Counted from the first letter of the stretch, positions 1 through 8,276 are shown. The stretch is 64,000 bases of DNA from Vulcanimicrobium sp035943995 (GCA_035943995.1 DASZBS010000121.1:134392-198391), one strand, 5' to 3'. Made by a program: numbers and translations. The notes: generated by a model from the letters alone, not told the origin.

Positions 1-493
1 GCAGCATCTCCATCGCGCGCTTGCGGCCGATCGCGCGCGTCAGCGCGACCATCGGCGTCGTGCAGAACAGCCCGATCTTCACCCCCGGCGTGGCGAACTT
101 CGCGGCGCTCGACGCGACGGCGAGATCGCACGTGGCCACCAGCTGACAGCCCGCGGCCGTCGCGATCCCCGCGACCTCGGCGATCACCGGCTGCGGGATG
201 GACTGGATCGTCTCCATCAGCCGCACGCACACGTCGAACGTGAGCCGGTACTCCTCGACGCTGCGCCGGAGCATCTCGCGCAGGTCGTGCCCGGCGCTGA
301 ACGCCGGCCCGAGCCCGCGCAGGATCACCACCTTCACGCTACGATCCGCGCCGATCGCCTCGAACGCCGCGATCAGCTCGCGCATCACCTCGAGCGAGAG
401 CGCGTTGCGCTTCTCGGCCCGGTTGAGCGTCACGACGGCGACGGCGCCGGCAGCCTCGACGAGGATGGAGTTGTACGGCGTCGTGGCGAGCAT
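1..493 (-). CDS. Enoyl-CoA hydratase/isomerase (crotonase) family protein, C-terminus cut by window edge
   Basis: The first 164 residues of a crotonase-fold protein are present; the rest lies left of base 1. The fold shows in the oxyanion-hole segments AGHDLREM (about residues 67-74) and AEVAGIATAAGCQL (about 105-118). The positions of the two catalytic glutamates of classical enoyl-CoA hydratase appear to hold Gln (about 117, in GCQLVATCD) and Gly (about 137, in TPGVKIG). It therefore resembles ECHDC3-like members more than a true hydratase, and its reaction is unknown. ATG at 493 is the only good start. It lies 25 bases after the cytochrome-like gene on the same strand, so it may be the last gene of that unit. 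Family call firm, function weak. Confidence 0.85.
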   Translation of the reverse strand, partial: MLATTPYNSILVEAAGAVAVVTLNRAEKRNALSLEVMRELIAAFEAIGADRSVKVVILRGLGPAFSAGHDLREMLRRSVEEYRLTFDVCVRLMETIQSIPQPVIAEVAGIATAAGCQLVATCDLAVASSAAKFATPGVKIGLFCTTPMVALTRAIGRKRAMEML

Positions 494-518
494 GGAGGCT
501 GGTTCGCCTCCGGGCGGG

Positions 519-1661
519 TCAGCGCCCGCGCGGCCAGGGAACGCCGACGGTGAGCGCCGCTTCGAGCGAGGTGGGGCCGCCGGGGATCGGGCGGCGCTGC
601 TGGATCAGCACGCGCGCGTGCGGCGTGACGTGCGCCTCGGCGTACCACAGCAGCGAGCGCGTCGCGGCGGGCGCGGCCGCGCCGTCCTCGCGCAGGCCGA
701 GGTACGCGTGCTGGCCCAGCCGCCAGCGCAGGCGCACGAAACCGCCGGTGGAGTCGAGCAGCCCGCCCGTGCCGTCGGCGTTGGTGTCGCGGCCGTACCA
801 CTGCTCGGCGAGCAGCTCCAGGCGGCCGCGGCGTGCTTCCAGCGACGCGCCGAAGCGGTGGTACGGATCGTCGAACGACGGCCGGCCGAGCACGACGATG
901 CGCCGTGAGCCCGCGAGCGCGTCGACGCCGACTCGAATCGTATCGGTGATCGGGAACCGCGCGAACACACCGAGCTCCGGTGCGGCGAACGACTCGCTGC
1001 GCCCGGTTTCGACCGGCTTGCCGCCGTACGCGGAGCCCGTCGCGTTGCCGAACGCGAGCGTCGCCGCGACGCGGCCCGCCCCGACGTTGCGTTCTGCCTC
1101 GAGCGCCCAGCGCGGCGTCGCCAGCGTCAGATCGTTCAAGCCCGTGAGCGTTCCTTCATACCCGTACGTCGTGAGCGTGTCGTTGCGCTGCGCGGGCGAA
1201 TGCACCAGCGGCAGCTCGATCAGACCCGCGCGGTACAACATGCCCGAGCGCGCGTTGCCGTACGCGAGATAGCCCAGGAACAGCGACGCCGAGCTGCCTT
1301 CGCTGCCGAGCGTCTCGTGTACGAACGCTTCGACGTGACCGAGCTCCGCCGCGCCGAGCGCCACGCCGGCGGGGACGGTCTTGCGCGTGGTGCCGTCGGT
1401 CGGCGTCGGCGTGTAGCCGACCTGTTCGCGCAGCGCGACGATCGTCGTGCCGTGCTTGGGCGCGCCGTCGATGCGATACCCGCGGTTGCGGAAGTCGTTG
1501 CCGAACTGGTTGAGCTCCGGCAGCACCGAGTGGCACGCGTCGCAGCGCAGGTTGTAGCGCTGCGCGAACAGCGGCACGGCATTTGCTTGCCGCGGCGGCG
1601 CCGCGCATGCGAGCGTCGCGACCGTTGCGAACGCGACGAGCGCGGCGAGCTTATTTGACAA
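519..1661 (-). CDS. Exported c-type haem protein with beta-barrel-like C-terminus
   Basis: About 380 residues. An N-terminal signal peptide (about residues 1-28) precedes one haem-binding CxxCH motif, CDACH, at about 40-44, followed by SVLPELNQFGNDFRNRGY. The remainder is rich in alternating strands and aromatic residues, as in outer-membrane barrel proteins that carry an N-terminal haem domain. Such proteins are thought to move electrons at the cell surface, but this one is uncharacterised. The TTG at 1661 is preferred because it gives a clean signal peptide (MSNKLAALVAF); an ATG at 1685 would overlap the upstream cupredoxin gene by 35 bases. The short overlap with the cupredoxin stop suggests translational coupling and a shared periplasmic redox role. 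Confidence 0.7.
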   Translation of the reverse strand: MSNKLAALVAFATVATLACAAPPRQANAVPLFAQRYNLRCDACHSVLPELNQFGNDFRNRGYRIDGAPKHGTTIVALREQVGYTPTPTDGTTRKTVPAGVALGAAELGHVEAFVHETLGSEGSSASLFLGYLAYGNARSGMLYRAGLIELPLVHSPAQRNDTLTTYGYEGTLTGLNDLTLATPRWALEAERNVGAGRVAATLAFGNATGSAYGGKPVETGRSESFAAPELGVFARFPITDTIRVGVDALAGSRRIVVLGRPSFDDPYHRFGASLEARRGRLELLAEQWYGRDTNADGTGGLLDSTGGFVRLRWRLGQHAYLGLREDGAAAPAATRSLLWYAEAHVTPHARVLIQQRRPIPGGPTSLEAALTVGVPWPRGR

Positions 1662-2109
1662 CGATCGCTCCACGCATCGGCGCACCGTAGTGGAAGAAAC
1701 ATCCGTACAGGTACGTGCCGGGCTTGTCCGCGAGCAGCACCTGCGAGCCGGCGCCCGCGCCTAGCGTGCCGCTGCTCCACCCGCCCGAGAGCGTGCTGCC
1801 CGAACCGTTTTGCGCGGAGCCGTCGAACGGCGACGCCGCCGGAAACGTCGTGCCGCTCAGCGAGGTCGCGGTGTGGCCGAACGAGTCGACGTTGAGGAAA
1901 CGCACGGTGGTCCCGACCGCGACGTTGGTCACCAGCGGTGCGAAGCCGCCCCCGCTCCCGTACGCCGTCGCGCCCGCGGGGGCCGACGTGAGTGAGACGT
2001 CGATCGTGGTCGTGGCCGCGGCGGCGTTCGCGGCGCCCGCCGGCGGCGCGCCGTTGGTGCAACCGGCGGCCGCCGCGATCAGGAGGAGCGAAAGGAGTGG
2101 GCTTCGCAC
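1651..2109 (-). CDS. Cupredoxin (plastocyanin-like) lipoprotein
   Basis: 152 residues. A lipoprotein signal peptide ends in IAAAAGC (Cys17), so the protein should be anchored in a membrane facing the periplasm. The C-terminal domain has the blue-copper ligand set: His79 in FGHTA, then Cys137, His140 and Met145 in YGCFFHYGAPM. It probably passes single electrons, possibly to or from the downstream haem-barrel protein, whose start overlaps its stop. A TGAG direct repeat lies about 55 bases upstream of the start, and the histidine kinase gene ends just before it on the same strand. Copper binding follows from the ligands; the partner is inferred from position. Confidence 0.85.
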   Translation of the reverse strand: MRSPLLSLLLIAAAAGCTNGAPPAGAANAAAATTTIDVSLTSAPAGATAYGSGGGFAPLVTNVAVGTTVRFLNVDSFGHTATSLSGTTFPAASPFDGSAQNGSGSTLSGGWSSGTLGAGAGSQVLLADKPGTYLYGCFFHYGAPMRGAIVVK

Positions 2110-2164
2110 GAGCGCATCGTCGCGGCGAGGCGTGAGAGCGCGATGAAGCCGCCCCCACGTGCGA

Positions 2165-2180
2165 CTCAGAAAGCTCTCAG
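2165..2180 (-). promoter_or_regulatory. 11-base-period direct repeat upstream of cupredoxin gene
   Basis: Read on the minus strand, CTGAG occurs twice with starts exactly 11 bases apart, one helical turn, the usual spacing of half-sites bound by OmpR-type response regulators. The site overlaps the last codon of the histidine kinase gene and lies about 55 bases upstream of the cupredoxin ATG at 2109. Similar repeats occur before the SCO gene (3785), the DUF1059 gene (30193) and the DUF4430 gene (32043). The regulator is inferred, not shown. Confidence 0.4.
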
Positions 2181-3106
2181 GTCAGCTCGAACCTCGGCAG
2201 GCGCGCGACGAATCGGTTGCGGTCTTCGAGCACGACGTCGCCGCCGTGCGCGCGCGCGATGGCGCGGCAGATCGCCAGGCCGAGCCCGCTGCCGCGCTCG
2301 TCGTCGTCCCCGCGCACGAAGCGCTCGAAGATCCGTTCGCGCAGCTCGGGCGGCACGCCGGGTCCGTCGTCCTCGACGCTGAGCGCGACGCGCTCGCCGT
2401 CGGGCGCGACGCGCACGCTCACGGCGCTGCGCGCGTGGCGTGCTGCGTTCTCCAGCAAATTCTCCACCAGCCGCCGCAAGCGCCGCTCGTCGCCTTCCAC
2501 CCAGCTCTCGCCCGCGATCTCGACGTCGTGCCGCAGGCCGTCGCGCGGCGACCCGTCGACGGCCGCGCGCGCCAGCGTGCCCAAGTCGACGGGCTCCGAC
2601 AAGCGCGGCGCGACGCGTTCCTCGCGCACGAGTGCGAGCAGGTCCCCGATCGTCGCCGAGGCCTCGACGGCCGTCGCGGCGATGCGGCCGAGCGCGTCGT
2701 CGCGCGCCGCGTCGCTCGCGCCGCGCGCGCTCTGCGCCACCGACGCGATGCGCGCGAGCGGCGTGCGCAGCTCGTGCGCCGCTTCCGCGGCGAAGCGCGC
2801 TTCACGCTCGCGCGCGGCGACGAGCGGGCGCACCGAGATCACGGCGAGCGCGTACGACGCCGCGCCCGCGATCAGCAGCAGCGGAAGATCGAGCAGCGCG
2901 AGCGCGAGCGCGTTCTTGCGCAGCGCGGCGGCGTACACCGCGCTGCCTTCGGGCGTGCCGAGGACCGGCTCGACGAGATCGTGCTCGCGCCCGGCGAGAT
3001 ACCAGAACGCCGTGGCGTCCAGCACGACGAGCACCACGACGAGGATCGCGAGATACGACGCGCACAGGCGCGCGACTACGCGTGCAATGAGTAGCCGACC
3101 CCCCAC
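2177..3106 (-). CDS. Sensor histidine kinase of a two-component system
   Basis: About 309 residues from the GTG at 3106. Two transmembrane helices (about 16-37 and 67-92) enclose a short extracytoplasmic loop of about 30 residues. There is no obvious HAMP domain. The phospho-acceptor box is AAHELRTPL with His111; the ATPase part has the N box ENLLENAARHA (about 216-226), G1 DDGPG, an F box FERF and G2 GSGLGLA. It should autophosphorylate and pass phosphate to the regulator encoded just upstream, whose stop codon lies inside its 5' end (31-base overlap). The stimulus is unknown; copper or redox stress is a guess from the neighbouring cupredoxin and SCO genes. An in-frame start further upstream would only add a basic shadow sequence. 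Confidence 0.88.
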   Translation of the reverse strand: MGGRLLIARVVARLCASYLAILVVVLVVLDATAFWYLAGREHDLVEPVLGTPEGSAVYAAALRKNALALALLDLPLLLIAGAASYALAVISVRPLVAAREREARFAAEAAHELRTPLARIASVAQSARGASDAARDDALGRIAATAVEASATIGDLLALVREERVAPRLSEPVDLGTLARAAVDGSPRDGLRHDVEIAGESWVEGDERRLRRLVENLLENAARHARSAVSVRVAPDGERVALSVEDDGPGVPPELRERIFERFVRGDDDERGSGLGLAICRAIARAHGGDVVLEDRNRFVARLPRFELT

Positions 3107-3744
3107 ACGGTCCCGATGCGGTCGCGCGCGCCGACCGCGGCGAGCTTCTTGCGCACCGACGAGACGTAGACGTCGACGACGTTGCTCGAGCCGTCGAAGT
3201 CGTCGCCCCACACGCGCTCGAGGATCTGCGCGCGCGTCACCGCGATCCCCGCGTTCGCGGCGAGATATTCCAGCAGCCGGAACTCCGTCGCGCCGAGCGG
3301 GACGTCGCGGCCCGCGACGCGGACGGAGCGCGCGCCGCGGTCGACGATCAGGTCGCCGACCTCGAGCGTCGCGTGGATCGGCAGCGCGGCGCGGCGCAAC
3401 AGCGCGCGCACGCGCGCGGCTAGCTCGTCCTCGACGAACGGCTTGACCAGATAGTCGTCGGCGCCCGCGTCGAGCCCGCGCACGCGGTCCTCGACCGCGT
3501 CGCGCGCGGTGAGGAACAGCACCGGCGTCGCGATGCCTTCGGCGCGCGCGTCGCGGCAGATCGAGAACCCGTCGCGGCCCGGCAGCACGACGTCGACCAC
3601 GGCCGCGTCGTACGTGCCGCGCAGCAGCATCTCGTACCCGCTCTCACCGTCGCTCGCCACGTCGACGGCGTACTTGCGGCGTTCGAGCATCGCACGGATC
3701 GCGGCGGCGATCTCGCGCTGATCTTCGATCACGAGGATGCGCAC
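3076..3744 (-). CDS. OmpR/PhoB-family response regulator
   Basis: 222 residues from the GTG at 3744 (MRILVIEDQ); the ATG at 3777 would add an implausible arginine-rich lead. The receiver domain (1-115) has the acidic pocket E7/D8, phospho-acceptor Asp51 in VVDVVLP, Thr79 and Lys101 in the KPF motif. The C-terminal winged helix (about 128-222) ends in the typical GTVWGVGYSL. It binds DNA as a dimer on direct repeats and is the partner of the overlapping kinase. A TGAG repeat in the 133-base gap between this gene and the divergent SCO gene may be its own target site. Confidence 0.92.
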   Translation of the reverse strand: MRILVIEDQREIAAAIRAMLERRKYAVDVASDGESGYEMLLRGTYDAAVVDVVLPGRDGFSICRDARAEGIATPVLFLTARDAVEDRVRGLDAGADDYLVKPFVEDELAARVRALLRRAALPIHATLEVGDLIVDRGARSVRVAGRDVPLGATEFRLLEYLAANAGIAVTRAQILERVWGDDFDGSSNVVDVYVSSVRKKLAAVGARDRIGTVWGVGYSLHA

Positions 3745-3784
3745 GAGCCGTCGCTTCGCCGCCCCGCGCGGAGGCACCGTTGTG

Positions 3785-3801
3785 TGAGAACTGTCTGAAG
3801 A
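3785..3801 (+). promoter_or_regulatory. TGAG-type direct repeat between response regulator and SCO gene
   Basis: TGAGA at 3785 and TGAAG at 3796 are 11 bases apart. The repeat points toward the SCO gene, ending about 76 bases before its ATG at 3878, and lies 40 bases outside the regulator's GTG. It matches the orientation and spacing of the repeats before the cupredoxin and DUF1059 genes. It may serve both divergent transcripts. Confidence 0.4.
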
Positions 3802-3877
3802 CCGCCGCGACGCCGCTTCACCCGCGCCTCAGCCGCCGCGCCTACGGTGTTCGCGAGCACCCCCGCCGGAGGTTCGG

Positions 3878-4429
3878 ATGGTCTTGAAGCGATTAGGGCT
3901 CGCCGCAACCGCGGTCGCTCTTGCGGCCTCGCTCGCCACGCCGGGGACGGCCGCCCCGGCACGCGACGCGCGCGACGTCCCGCTGATCGATCAGAACGGC
4001 GCGGCGTTCACGCTGCGCGATCTGCGGCGTCCCACCGCGGTGATCTTCGTCGCGTCGCGCTGCGGCGACGCGTGCCCGATCGCCGAAGCGCTGTTCGCGC
4101 GGCTTTCGGCGAAACTCGCGCGCGGGCGCGTCGACGCGCGGCTGCTCACGGTGACGCTCGATCCGGACAACGATCCGCCGATCGTGATGGCGAACCTCGC
4201 GCGCACGTTTCGCGCGGACGCGGCGCGCTGGCGCTGGGCGAGCGGCAAGCCGTCCGACGTGCGCAGCCTGCTCGACGCGTTCGACGTCGCTCGGCTCGAC
4301 GGAAAATTTCACGGCGCGTTCGCCTACGTGCTCGACGCGCACGGCCTGCCCGCGCGCACGGTGATGCTGTCGACGGCGGCGGACGGCGAGCTGCTGGGAT
4401 ACCTGCGCGCGGCGTCGCGGCGCGGCTAG
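3878..4429 (+). CDS. SCO1/SenC-family copper chaperone or thiol oxidoreductase
   Basis: 183 residues with a cleavable signal peptide (about 1-26) and a thioredoxin fold. The SCO copper site is complete: CxxxCP as Cys62 and Cys66 in RCGDACP, and a distal His145 in DGKFHGAF. Family members deliver copper to the CuA site of cytochrome oxidase or manage periplasmic thiols. The start is set by a strong GGAGG five bases before the ATG. It is divergent from the response regulator, with a candidate operator between them, and convergent with the TPR gene; both stop codons lie in one 15-base palindrome. Confidence 0.85.
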   Translation: MVLKRLGLAATAVALAASLATPGTAAPARDARDVPLIDQNGAAFTLRDLRRPTAVIFVASRCGDACPIAEALFARLSAKLARGRVDARLLTVTLDPDNDPPIVMANLARTFRADAARWRWASGKPSDVRSLLDAFDVARLDGKFHGAFAYVLDAHGLPARTVMLSTAADGELLGYLRAASRRG

Positions 4430-4440
4430 CAGTCTGCTAG
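4426..4440. repeat. Perfect palindrome carrying both convergent stop codons
   Basis: CTAGCAGTCTGCTAG is a perfect inverted repeat with a single central T. The left CTAG supplies the TAG of the SCO gene and the right CTAG supplies the TAG of the TPR gene on the other strand. CTAG followed by CAG and preceded by CTG also matches the outer ends of the inverted-repeat element at 43417-43690, so it may be an excision scar. It may equally be a chance or terminator palindrome. Confidence 0.5.
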
Positions 4441-5243
4441 AGCCGATCGCGCAAATCGATCGCCAGCGCGCGCAACGCCGGATCGGCGGCGTCGCGCGCG
4501 CAGCGGTCGAAGGCGACCCGTGCGTCGGCCCGCAGGCCGCCGCGCATCAGCACCGTGCCCAGCGCGAAGCGCGCCCGGGCGTAGGCGGGGGACAGTGCGA
4601 GCGCGCGGTCGAGCTCGGCGCGCGCGGCGTCGTCGCGGCCGGCGCGCAGCTCGACCAGCGCGAGGTCGTAGTGCGCCACCGCGTACGCCGGATCGGCGTC
4701 GATGAGCGCGCGGAAGTCGGCGCGCGCGGCGGGGAGATCGCCCGCGCGCAGCGCGGCGAGGCCGTGGCCGTACCGTGCCAGGAACGCGGCCGGCGCGATC
4801 GCGAGGTAGCGCTCCGCGGCGGCGAGCGCAGCGGCACGGTCCCCGCGCCGAAGTTGGAGCGCGACGAGGTTCGCGGCCGCCGCCGCGAAACCGGGATCGC
4901 GATGGAGCGCCTCTTCCAGCAGCCCGGTGGCGACGTCGTCCCGGCCGAGATGGCTCTCCGCGAGCGCGAGGTCGTAGCGCGCGGACGAGCCTTTGGGCTC
5001 GGGCGGATCGAGCGCGACGACGCGGCGGAACTCGGCGGCGGCGGCGTTCCAGTCGCTGCGCTCCTCGGCGCCGACGCCGCGCGCGAAGCGCTCGTGGACC
5101 TCACGGTCGCGGATGCGCGCGGCCAGCGCGCCCGGGTCGGTCAACCGCGGCGAGGGGGTCGGACGCGAGTAGGTCTGGGGCAATGCCGCCCCCGTCACGG
5201 CCGCGAACGCCAGCAGCGACGCGACCGCCACCCGAGCGATCAC
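4437..5243 (-). CDS. Exported tetratricopeptide-repeat protein
   Basis: About 268 residues from the GTG at 5243 (VIARVAVASLLAF), which provides a signal sequence; the longer reading frame adds only arginine/proline-rich shadow. The rest is a run of TPR helix pairs with the A-x-Y/F-x-L-A and D-P spacing typical of the repeat, for example DWNAAAAEFRRVVALDP and YAVAHYDLALVELRAG. It is likely a periplasmic scaffold. It begins one base after the stop of a small exported protein gene on the same strand, so the two are probably co-translated. No enzyme motif is visible. Confidence 0.7.
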   Translation of the reverse strand: MIARVAVASLLAFAAVTGAALPQTYSRPTPSPRLTDPGALAARIRDREVHERFARGVGAEERSDWNAAAAEFRRVVALDPPEPKGSSARYDLALAESHLGRDDVATGLLEEALHRDPGFAAAAANLVALQLRRGDRAAALAAAERYLAIAPAAFLARYGHGLAALRAGDLPAARADFRALIDADPAYAVAHYDLALVELRAGRDDAARAELDRALALSPAYARARFALGTVLMRGGLRADARVAFDRCARDAADPALRALAIDLRDRL

Positions 5244-5244
5244 G

Positions 5245-5475
5245 TCAGGTGCGCGGCAGGCCGGCGCCGCTCGCCGTCCGGGCGGTCGCCGCATGCTCGG
5301 GGGCGCAATCCCAGCCGGTGCGGCCGCTTTCGGTGATAGGCCCGAGCAGCGCGGGCGCGGCGCTGACCACGAGCGAGCCGGGATCGTCGACGAGCAGCTC
5401 AGCGCCCACGGCGGCACCCGCGCACGCACCGAGTGCGAGCACCCCGGCCATCGTCCAGCGCAGGAACTCCCTCAT
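5245..5475 (-). CDS. Small exported protein of unknown function
   Basis: 76 residues starting at ATG 5475 (MREFLRWTMAGV); an ATG at 5484 would add three residues. It has a hydrophobic N-terminus ending near GAAVGAE, probably a signal peptide, and a short acidic/alanine-rich tail with one Cys in WDCAPEH. It matches no family I recognise. It sits immediately upstream of the TPR gene with a one-base gap and diverges from the barrel-protein gene, so it is probably the first gene of a two-gene unit. Confidence 0.55.
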   Translation of the reverse strand: MREFLRWTMAGVLALGACAGAAVGAELLVDDPGSLVVSAAPALLGPITESGRTGWDCAPEHAATARTASGAGLPRT

Positions 5476-5509
5476 AACGACCATCCTACACCACGGACGT
5501 GAAGGCTTC

Positions 5510-7180
5510 CTGAGGGCTGCCCTCGTCGGCGCGCTCATCGCGGCCGCCTTACCCGCACGGGCGGACGAGCTCTTGGTCGGCGCGCTGCGGGACCAGGACG
5601 GCACCGTCGTGGCCGGCGCCGCCGTCACGGCCGTCGACGCGAACGGCGGCGTGCTCGCCCGCGACCGGAGTGCCGCCGACGGAACCTTCGCCCTGGCGGC
5701 GCCGTCGCGGCCGGCGGCCGTCCTGGTCAACGCGGACGACGCCGAGCCGCTGCGGATCGCCGTGCCGCCCGGCGACGCGCGGCTGGCGGGGATCGTCCGG
5801 CGCCACCGGTCCGCCGACCTGATCCCGTCCGTCGCCGACGTCGCGGCGCTACCTGCGGGCGACCTCAGCGCGGTGGGCGCGGTGCTCCCGTACCGCGTCG
5901 CGTTCCCCGGGATGATCTCCGACCGCTGGCTGTCGCGTGGCCGCGGCGTCACCACCGTGGAGGGGCTGCCGTTCTACCGCCGCGGCGACGGCGGCGACAC
6001 GACGAGCCTGCTCCCCGCCCGCGCGTTCGGCGCGCTCGACGTGCGCGGCGCGCTGCAAGCGCCATGGTACGGCGACCGCGGCGGCGGTGGGATCGTCGAC
6101 GCGCGCGTGTTCGACCGCTCGGATGCGGCGCGCGTGACGAACGACGGTTTCGCGCTCGCGCTCGGCCGCGATCCGGTCGTGCTGGCGGCGACGTCGTGGG
6201 ATGCGGACGGTGCGCGGCGGCTGCTCGCCGCGCGCGCGAGCGGCGCGCTCGGCCCCGTCAACACCGCGGTCGTCGCGCTGCTCGGTGACGCGCCCGGCGC
6301 GCACTACGCGGGCGCCGGCGCGGAGCTGCGCGCGGCGACGCGGACGTTCGACGTCGGCGCGCGCTTCGGCGTGACGAGCGACGTCGCCGACGGCGCGCTG
6401 CGCGACGACGGCAGCGTCGCCGATGCGGTGTTCGACGTGTCGGGCCGCGGTCCGAACGCGCTCGCGCTGCGCGCGCGGTGGCGCGCCGAGCGCGGCACGT
6501 TCGGGAACGTCGCCGCCGAGCATCAGGACGCCGCGGTCGTGCTCGGCACGACGCGCGGCAACGTCGCCCGGGTGACCGCCGCCGTCGCACTCGCGCACGG
6601 CGACGAGTACAACTACGAGGCGGGCTCGCGCTCCGCATTCGCCGTGCTGCCGTCGCTGGCGCTCGACGCGCCGCTCGGCACGAACTGGACGCTGCACCTG
6701 GGCAGCGGATCGTCGACGCTCGGCACGCCGGGTTTCGGCATCGCGCGCGCGGCGCTCGGCGAGGCCTCGATCGCGTACGCGGACCGGCGGCGGCTGCGCG
6801 CGGAAGTGGTCGCCTACACCGAAGGCGACAACGGCCCGACGGCGCTCAACCGCGGCTTCGCGGCGTCGCTCGGCTGGGAGATCGCGCCGCGGCTTTCGCT
6901 GCGCGCGTGGGCGCTGCGCGACGCCGACCGGTTCTACCAAACCACGTCGCCGCCGTATCCCGGCGGCCGGACGTCGACCGTTGCGATCGCGAACCGCTTC
7001 GACCGCGACGTCGTGTGGCTGACGTGGGACGCACCCACGCGCATCGACGTGCTGCTGCGCGGCGGCGCGCTCGAAGGCAACGTGCGCGTCCCGCTCGGCG
7101 CGCGCTACGCGCTCAGCCTGGGCTCGTACCGCCGCCGCGACGCGACGAGCGCTCTGTCGTTCGGGCTCGTCGCTCGCTGA
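5510..7180 (+). CDS. TonB-dependent-receptor-like outer-membrane protein with N-terminal carboxypeptidase-regulatory domain
   Basis: About 556 residues. After a signal peptide (LRAALVGALIAAALPARA) comes an Ig-like carboxypeptidase-regulatory segment (LVGALRDQDGTVVAGAAVTA), then a plug-like region (VTTVEGLPFYRRGDGGD...) and a strand-rich C-terminal barrel. It is shorter than usual TonB receptors (600-1000). No TonB box was identified. The start is uncertain: no ATG or GTG lies between the divergent small gene and the signal peptide in this frame, so the CTG at 5510 is given; the frame stays open upstream only as antisense of other genes. Substrate unknown. Confidence 0.65.
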   Translation: MRAALVGALIAAALPARADELLVGALRDQDGTVVAGAAVTAVDANGGVLARDRSAADGTFALAAPSRPAAVLVNADDAEPLRIAVPPGDARLAGIVRRHRSADLIPSVADVAALPAGDLSAVGAVLPYRVAFPGMISDRWLSRGRGVTTVEGLPFYRRGDGGDTTSLLPARAFGALDVRGALQAPWYGDRGGGGIVDARVFDRSDAARVTNDGFALALGRDPVVLAATSWDADGARRLLAARASGALGPVNTAVVALLGDAPGAHYAGAGAELRAATRTFDVGARFGVTSDVADGALRDDGSVADAVFDVSGRGPNALALRARWRAERGTFGNVAAEHQDAAVVLGTTRGNVARVTAAVALAHGDEYNYEAGSRSAFAVLPSLALDAPLGTNWTLHLGSGSSTLGTPGFGIARAALGEASIAYADRRRLRAEVVAYTEGDNGPTALNRGFAASLGWEIAPRLSLRAWALRDADRFYQTTSPPYPGGRTSTVAIANRFDRDVVWLTWDAPTRIDVLLRGGALEGNVRVPLGARYALSLGSYRRRDATSALSFGLVAR

Positions 7181-7241
7181 GCGCGTTCGTCGCCGTACGC
7201 GCGGCGGAAGCAATTGCGCCGCCGAAGTCGAAGCAGCAGGC

Positions 7242-8276
7242 ATGACGTCTTTCTTGCGCCGTCTTTGTTTTGCTGTCGCCGCCGCGCTTGCCGTGGCCCC
7301 GCTGGCCGTGTCGCCGCTCCCCGCGGCCGCCGCCGAGACGCTCGCCGTCGTGCCGTTCGCGGTGCCGGGCTCGGAGAAGATCCAGAACCTCGACGACGCC
7401 ACCGGGATCCTGACGGCGAAGCTCACCGAGAAAGGCATCACGCCGAAGACCCTGCCGCCGACCGACCGGCTCGGCGTGGTCGCGAGCGCGGCGCAGATTT
7501 GCGCGCAGACGGGCGCGGACGGCATCCTCGTGCCGACGGCGCGCACCGAGCAGGGCGAGCGCAAGAAGAACTACGTGCTGGTGACGGTGCCGTACTTCGC
7601 GACGCACGTCGAGCTGCGGCTCGCGCGGCTGCGCTGCGACGGCACGCTGGCGTGGTCGTTCGTGACGTTCGGCGACAAGGACTATTACAGCTCCAACGTC
7701 CAGGCCGCGGTCGCCGACGGGATCACGCAGGCGACGGGGCGCGCGATCGACGCGTACGTGGCGCGGCCGGCGGACGCGGCGCCCGCCGCATCGCCCGCGC
7801 CGGCCGTATCGTCTGCAGTCTCCCTGACGACCGTGTCCGTCGTCGCGCAGGCCGGCCAGACGGTCGCGATCGTGCCGTTCACACAGGCGGGCAGCCAACC
7901 CGATCCGAGCCTCGACTTCGCGACGGAAGAGGCACGCCAACGCTTCGTTGCGCGCGGTTTCAAGGCCGTCGTGACCGATCCCGCCGATCATCTGGTGGCC
8001 ACGAAGGACGCCCCCGCGCTGTGCGCGCGCTACGGCGCGACGCAGCTGGAGATGGGGACGCTGCGCTGGGAGCAGACCGCACGGTTCGCCGGGCTGCGCA
8101 CGCACGCCGAGGTGATGCTGACGACCGTCGACTGCACCGGCAAAGTCGTCGCGTCGCAAGACCTCGTCGGCGAGCACCTCCACAACGGCGCGAACTTCCG
8201 CGCGGGCGTGTCGTCGGCGATCGAGGACGCGTTCGGGCATTGGGCGCAGATGCCGCTGCCGGGCGCAAAAACCTAG
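7242..8276 (+). CDS. Secreted protein with two related domains, function unknown
   Basis: 344 residues with an N-terminal signal peptide (cut near AAAAE, about 31). Two halves begin alike: LAVVPFAVPGSEKIQNLDDAT (first half) and VAIVPFTQAGSQPDPSLDFAT (second half), each followed by a predicted alpha/beta unit ending in a helix with I-C-A-x-T/Y-G. They are joined by an Ala/Pro-rich linker near residues 178-195. The VxVVPF opening recalls periplasmic proteins of the CsgG/LpoB-like class, but this is only a resemblance. The stop codon overlaps that of the convergent cytochrome P460 gene in a shared CTAG. Confidence 0.7.
   Translation: MTSFLRRLCFAVAAALAVAPLAVSPLPAAAAETLAVVPFAVPGSEKIQNLDDATGILTAKLTEKGITPKTLPPTDRLGVVASAAQICAQTGADGILVPTARTEQGERKKNYVLVTVPYFATHVELRLARLRCDGTLAWSFVTFGDKDYYSSNVQAAVADGITQATGRAIDAYVARPADAAPAASPAPAVSSAVSLTTVSVVAQAGQTVAIVPFTQAGSQPDPSLDFATEEARQRFVARGFKAVVTDPADHLVATKDAPALCARYGATQLEMGTLRWEQTARFAGLRTHAEVMLTTVDCTGKVVASQDLVGEHLHNGANFRAGVSSAIEDAFGHWAQMPLPGAKT

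Noticed and set aside
5849..7564. 571-residue antisense reading frame opposite the barrel-protein gene
   Set aside because: Arginine-rich composition with no domain; it is the GC-rich shadow of the plus-strand gene.
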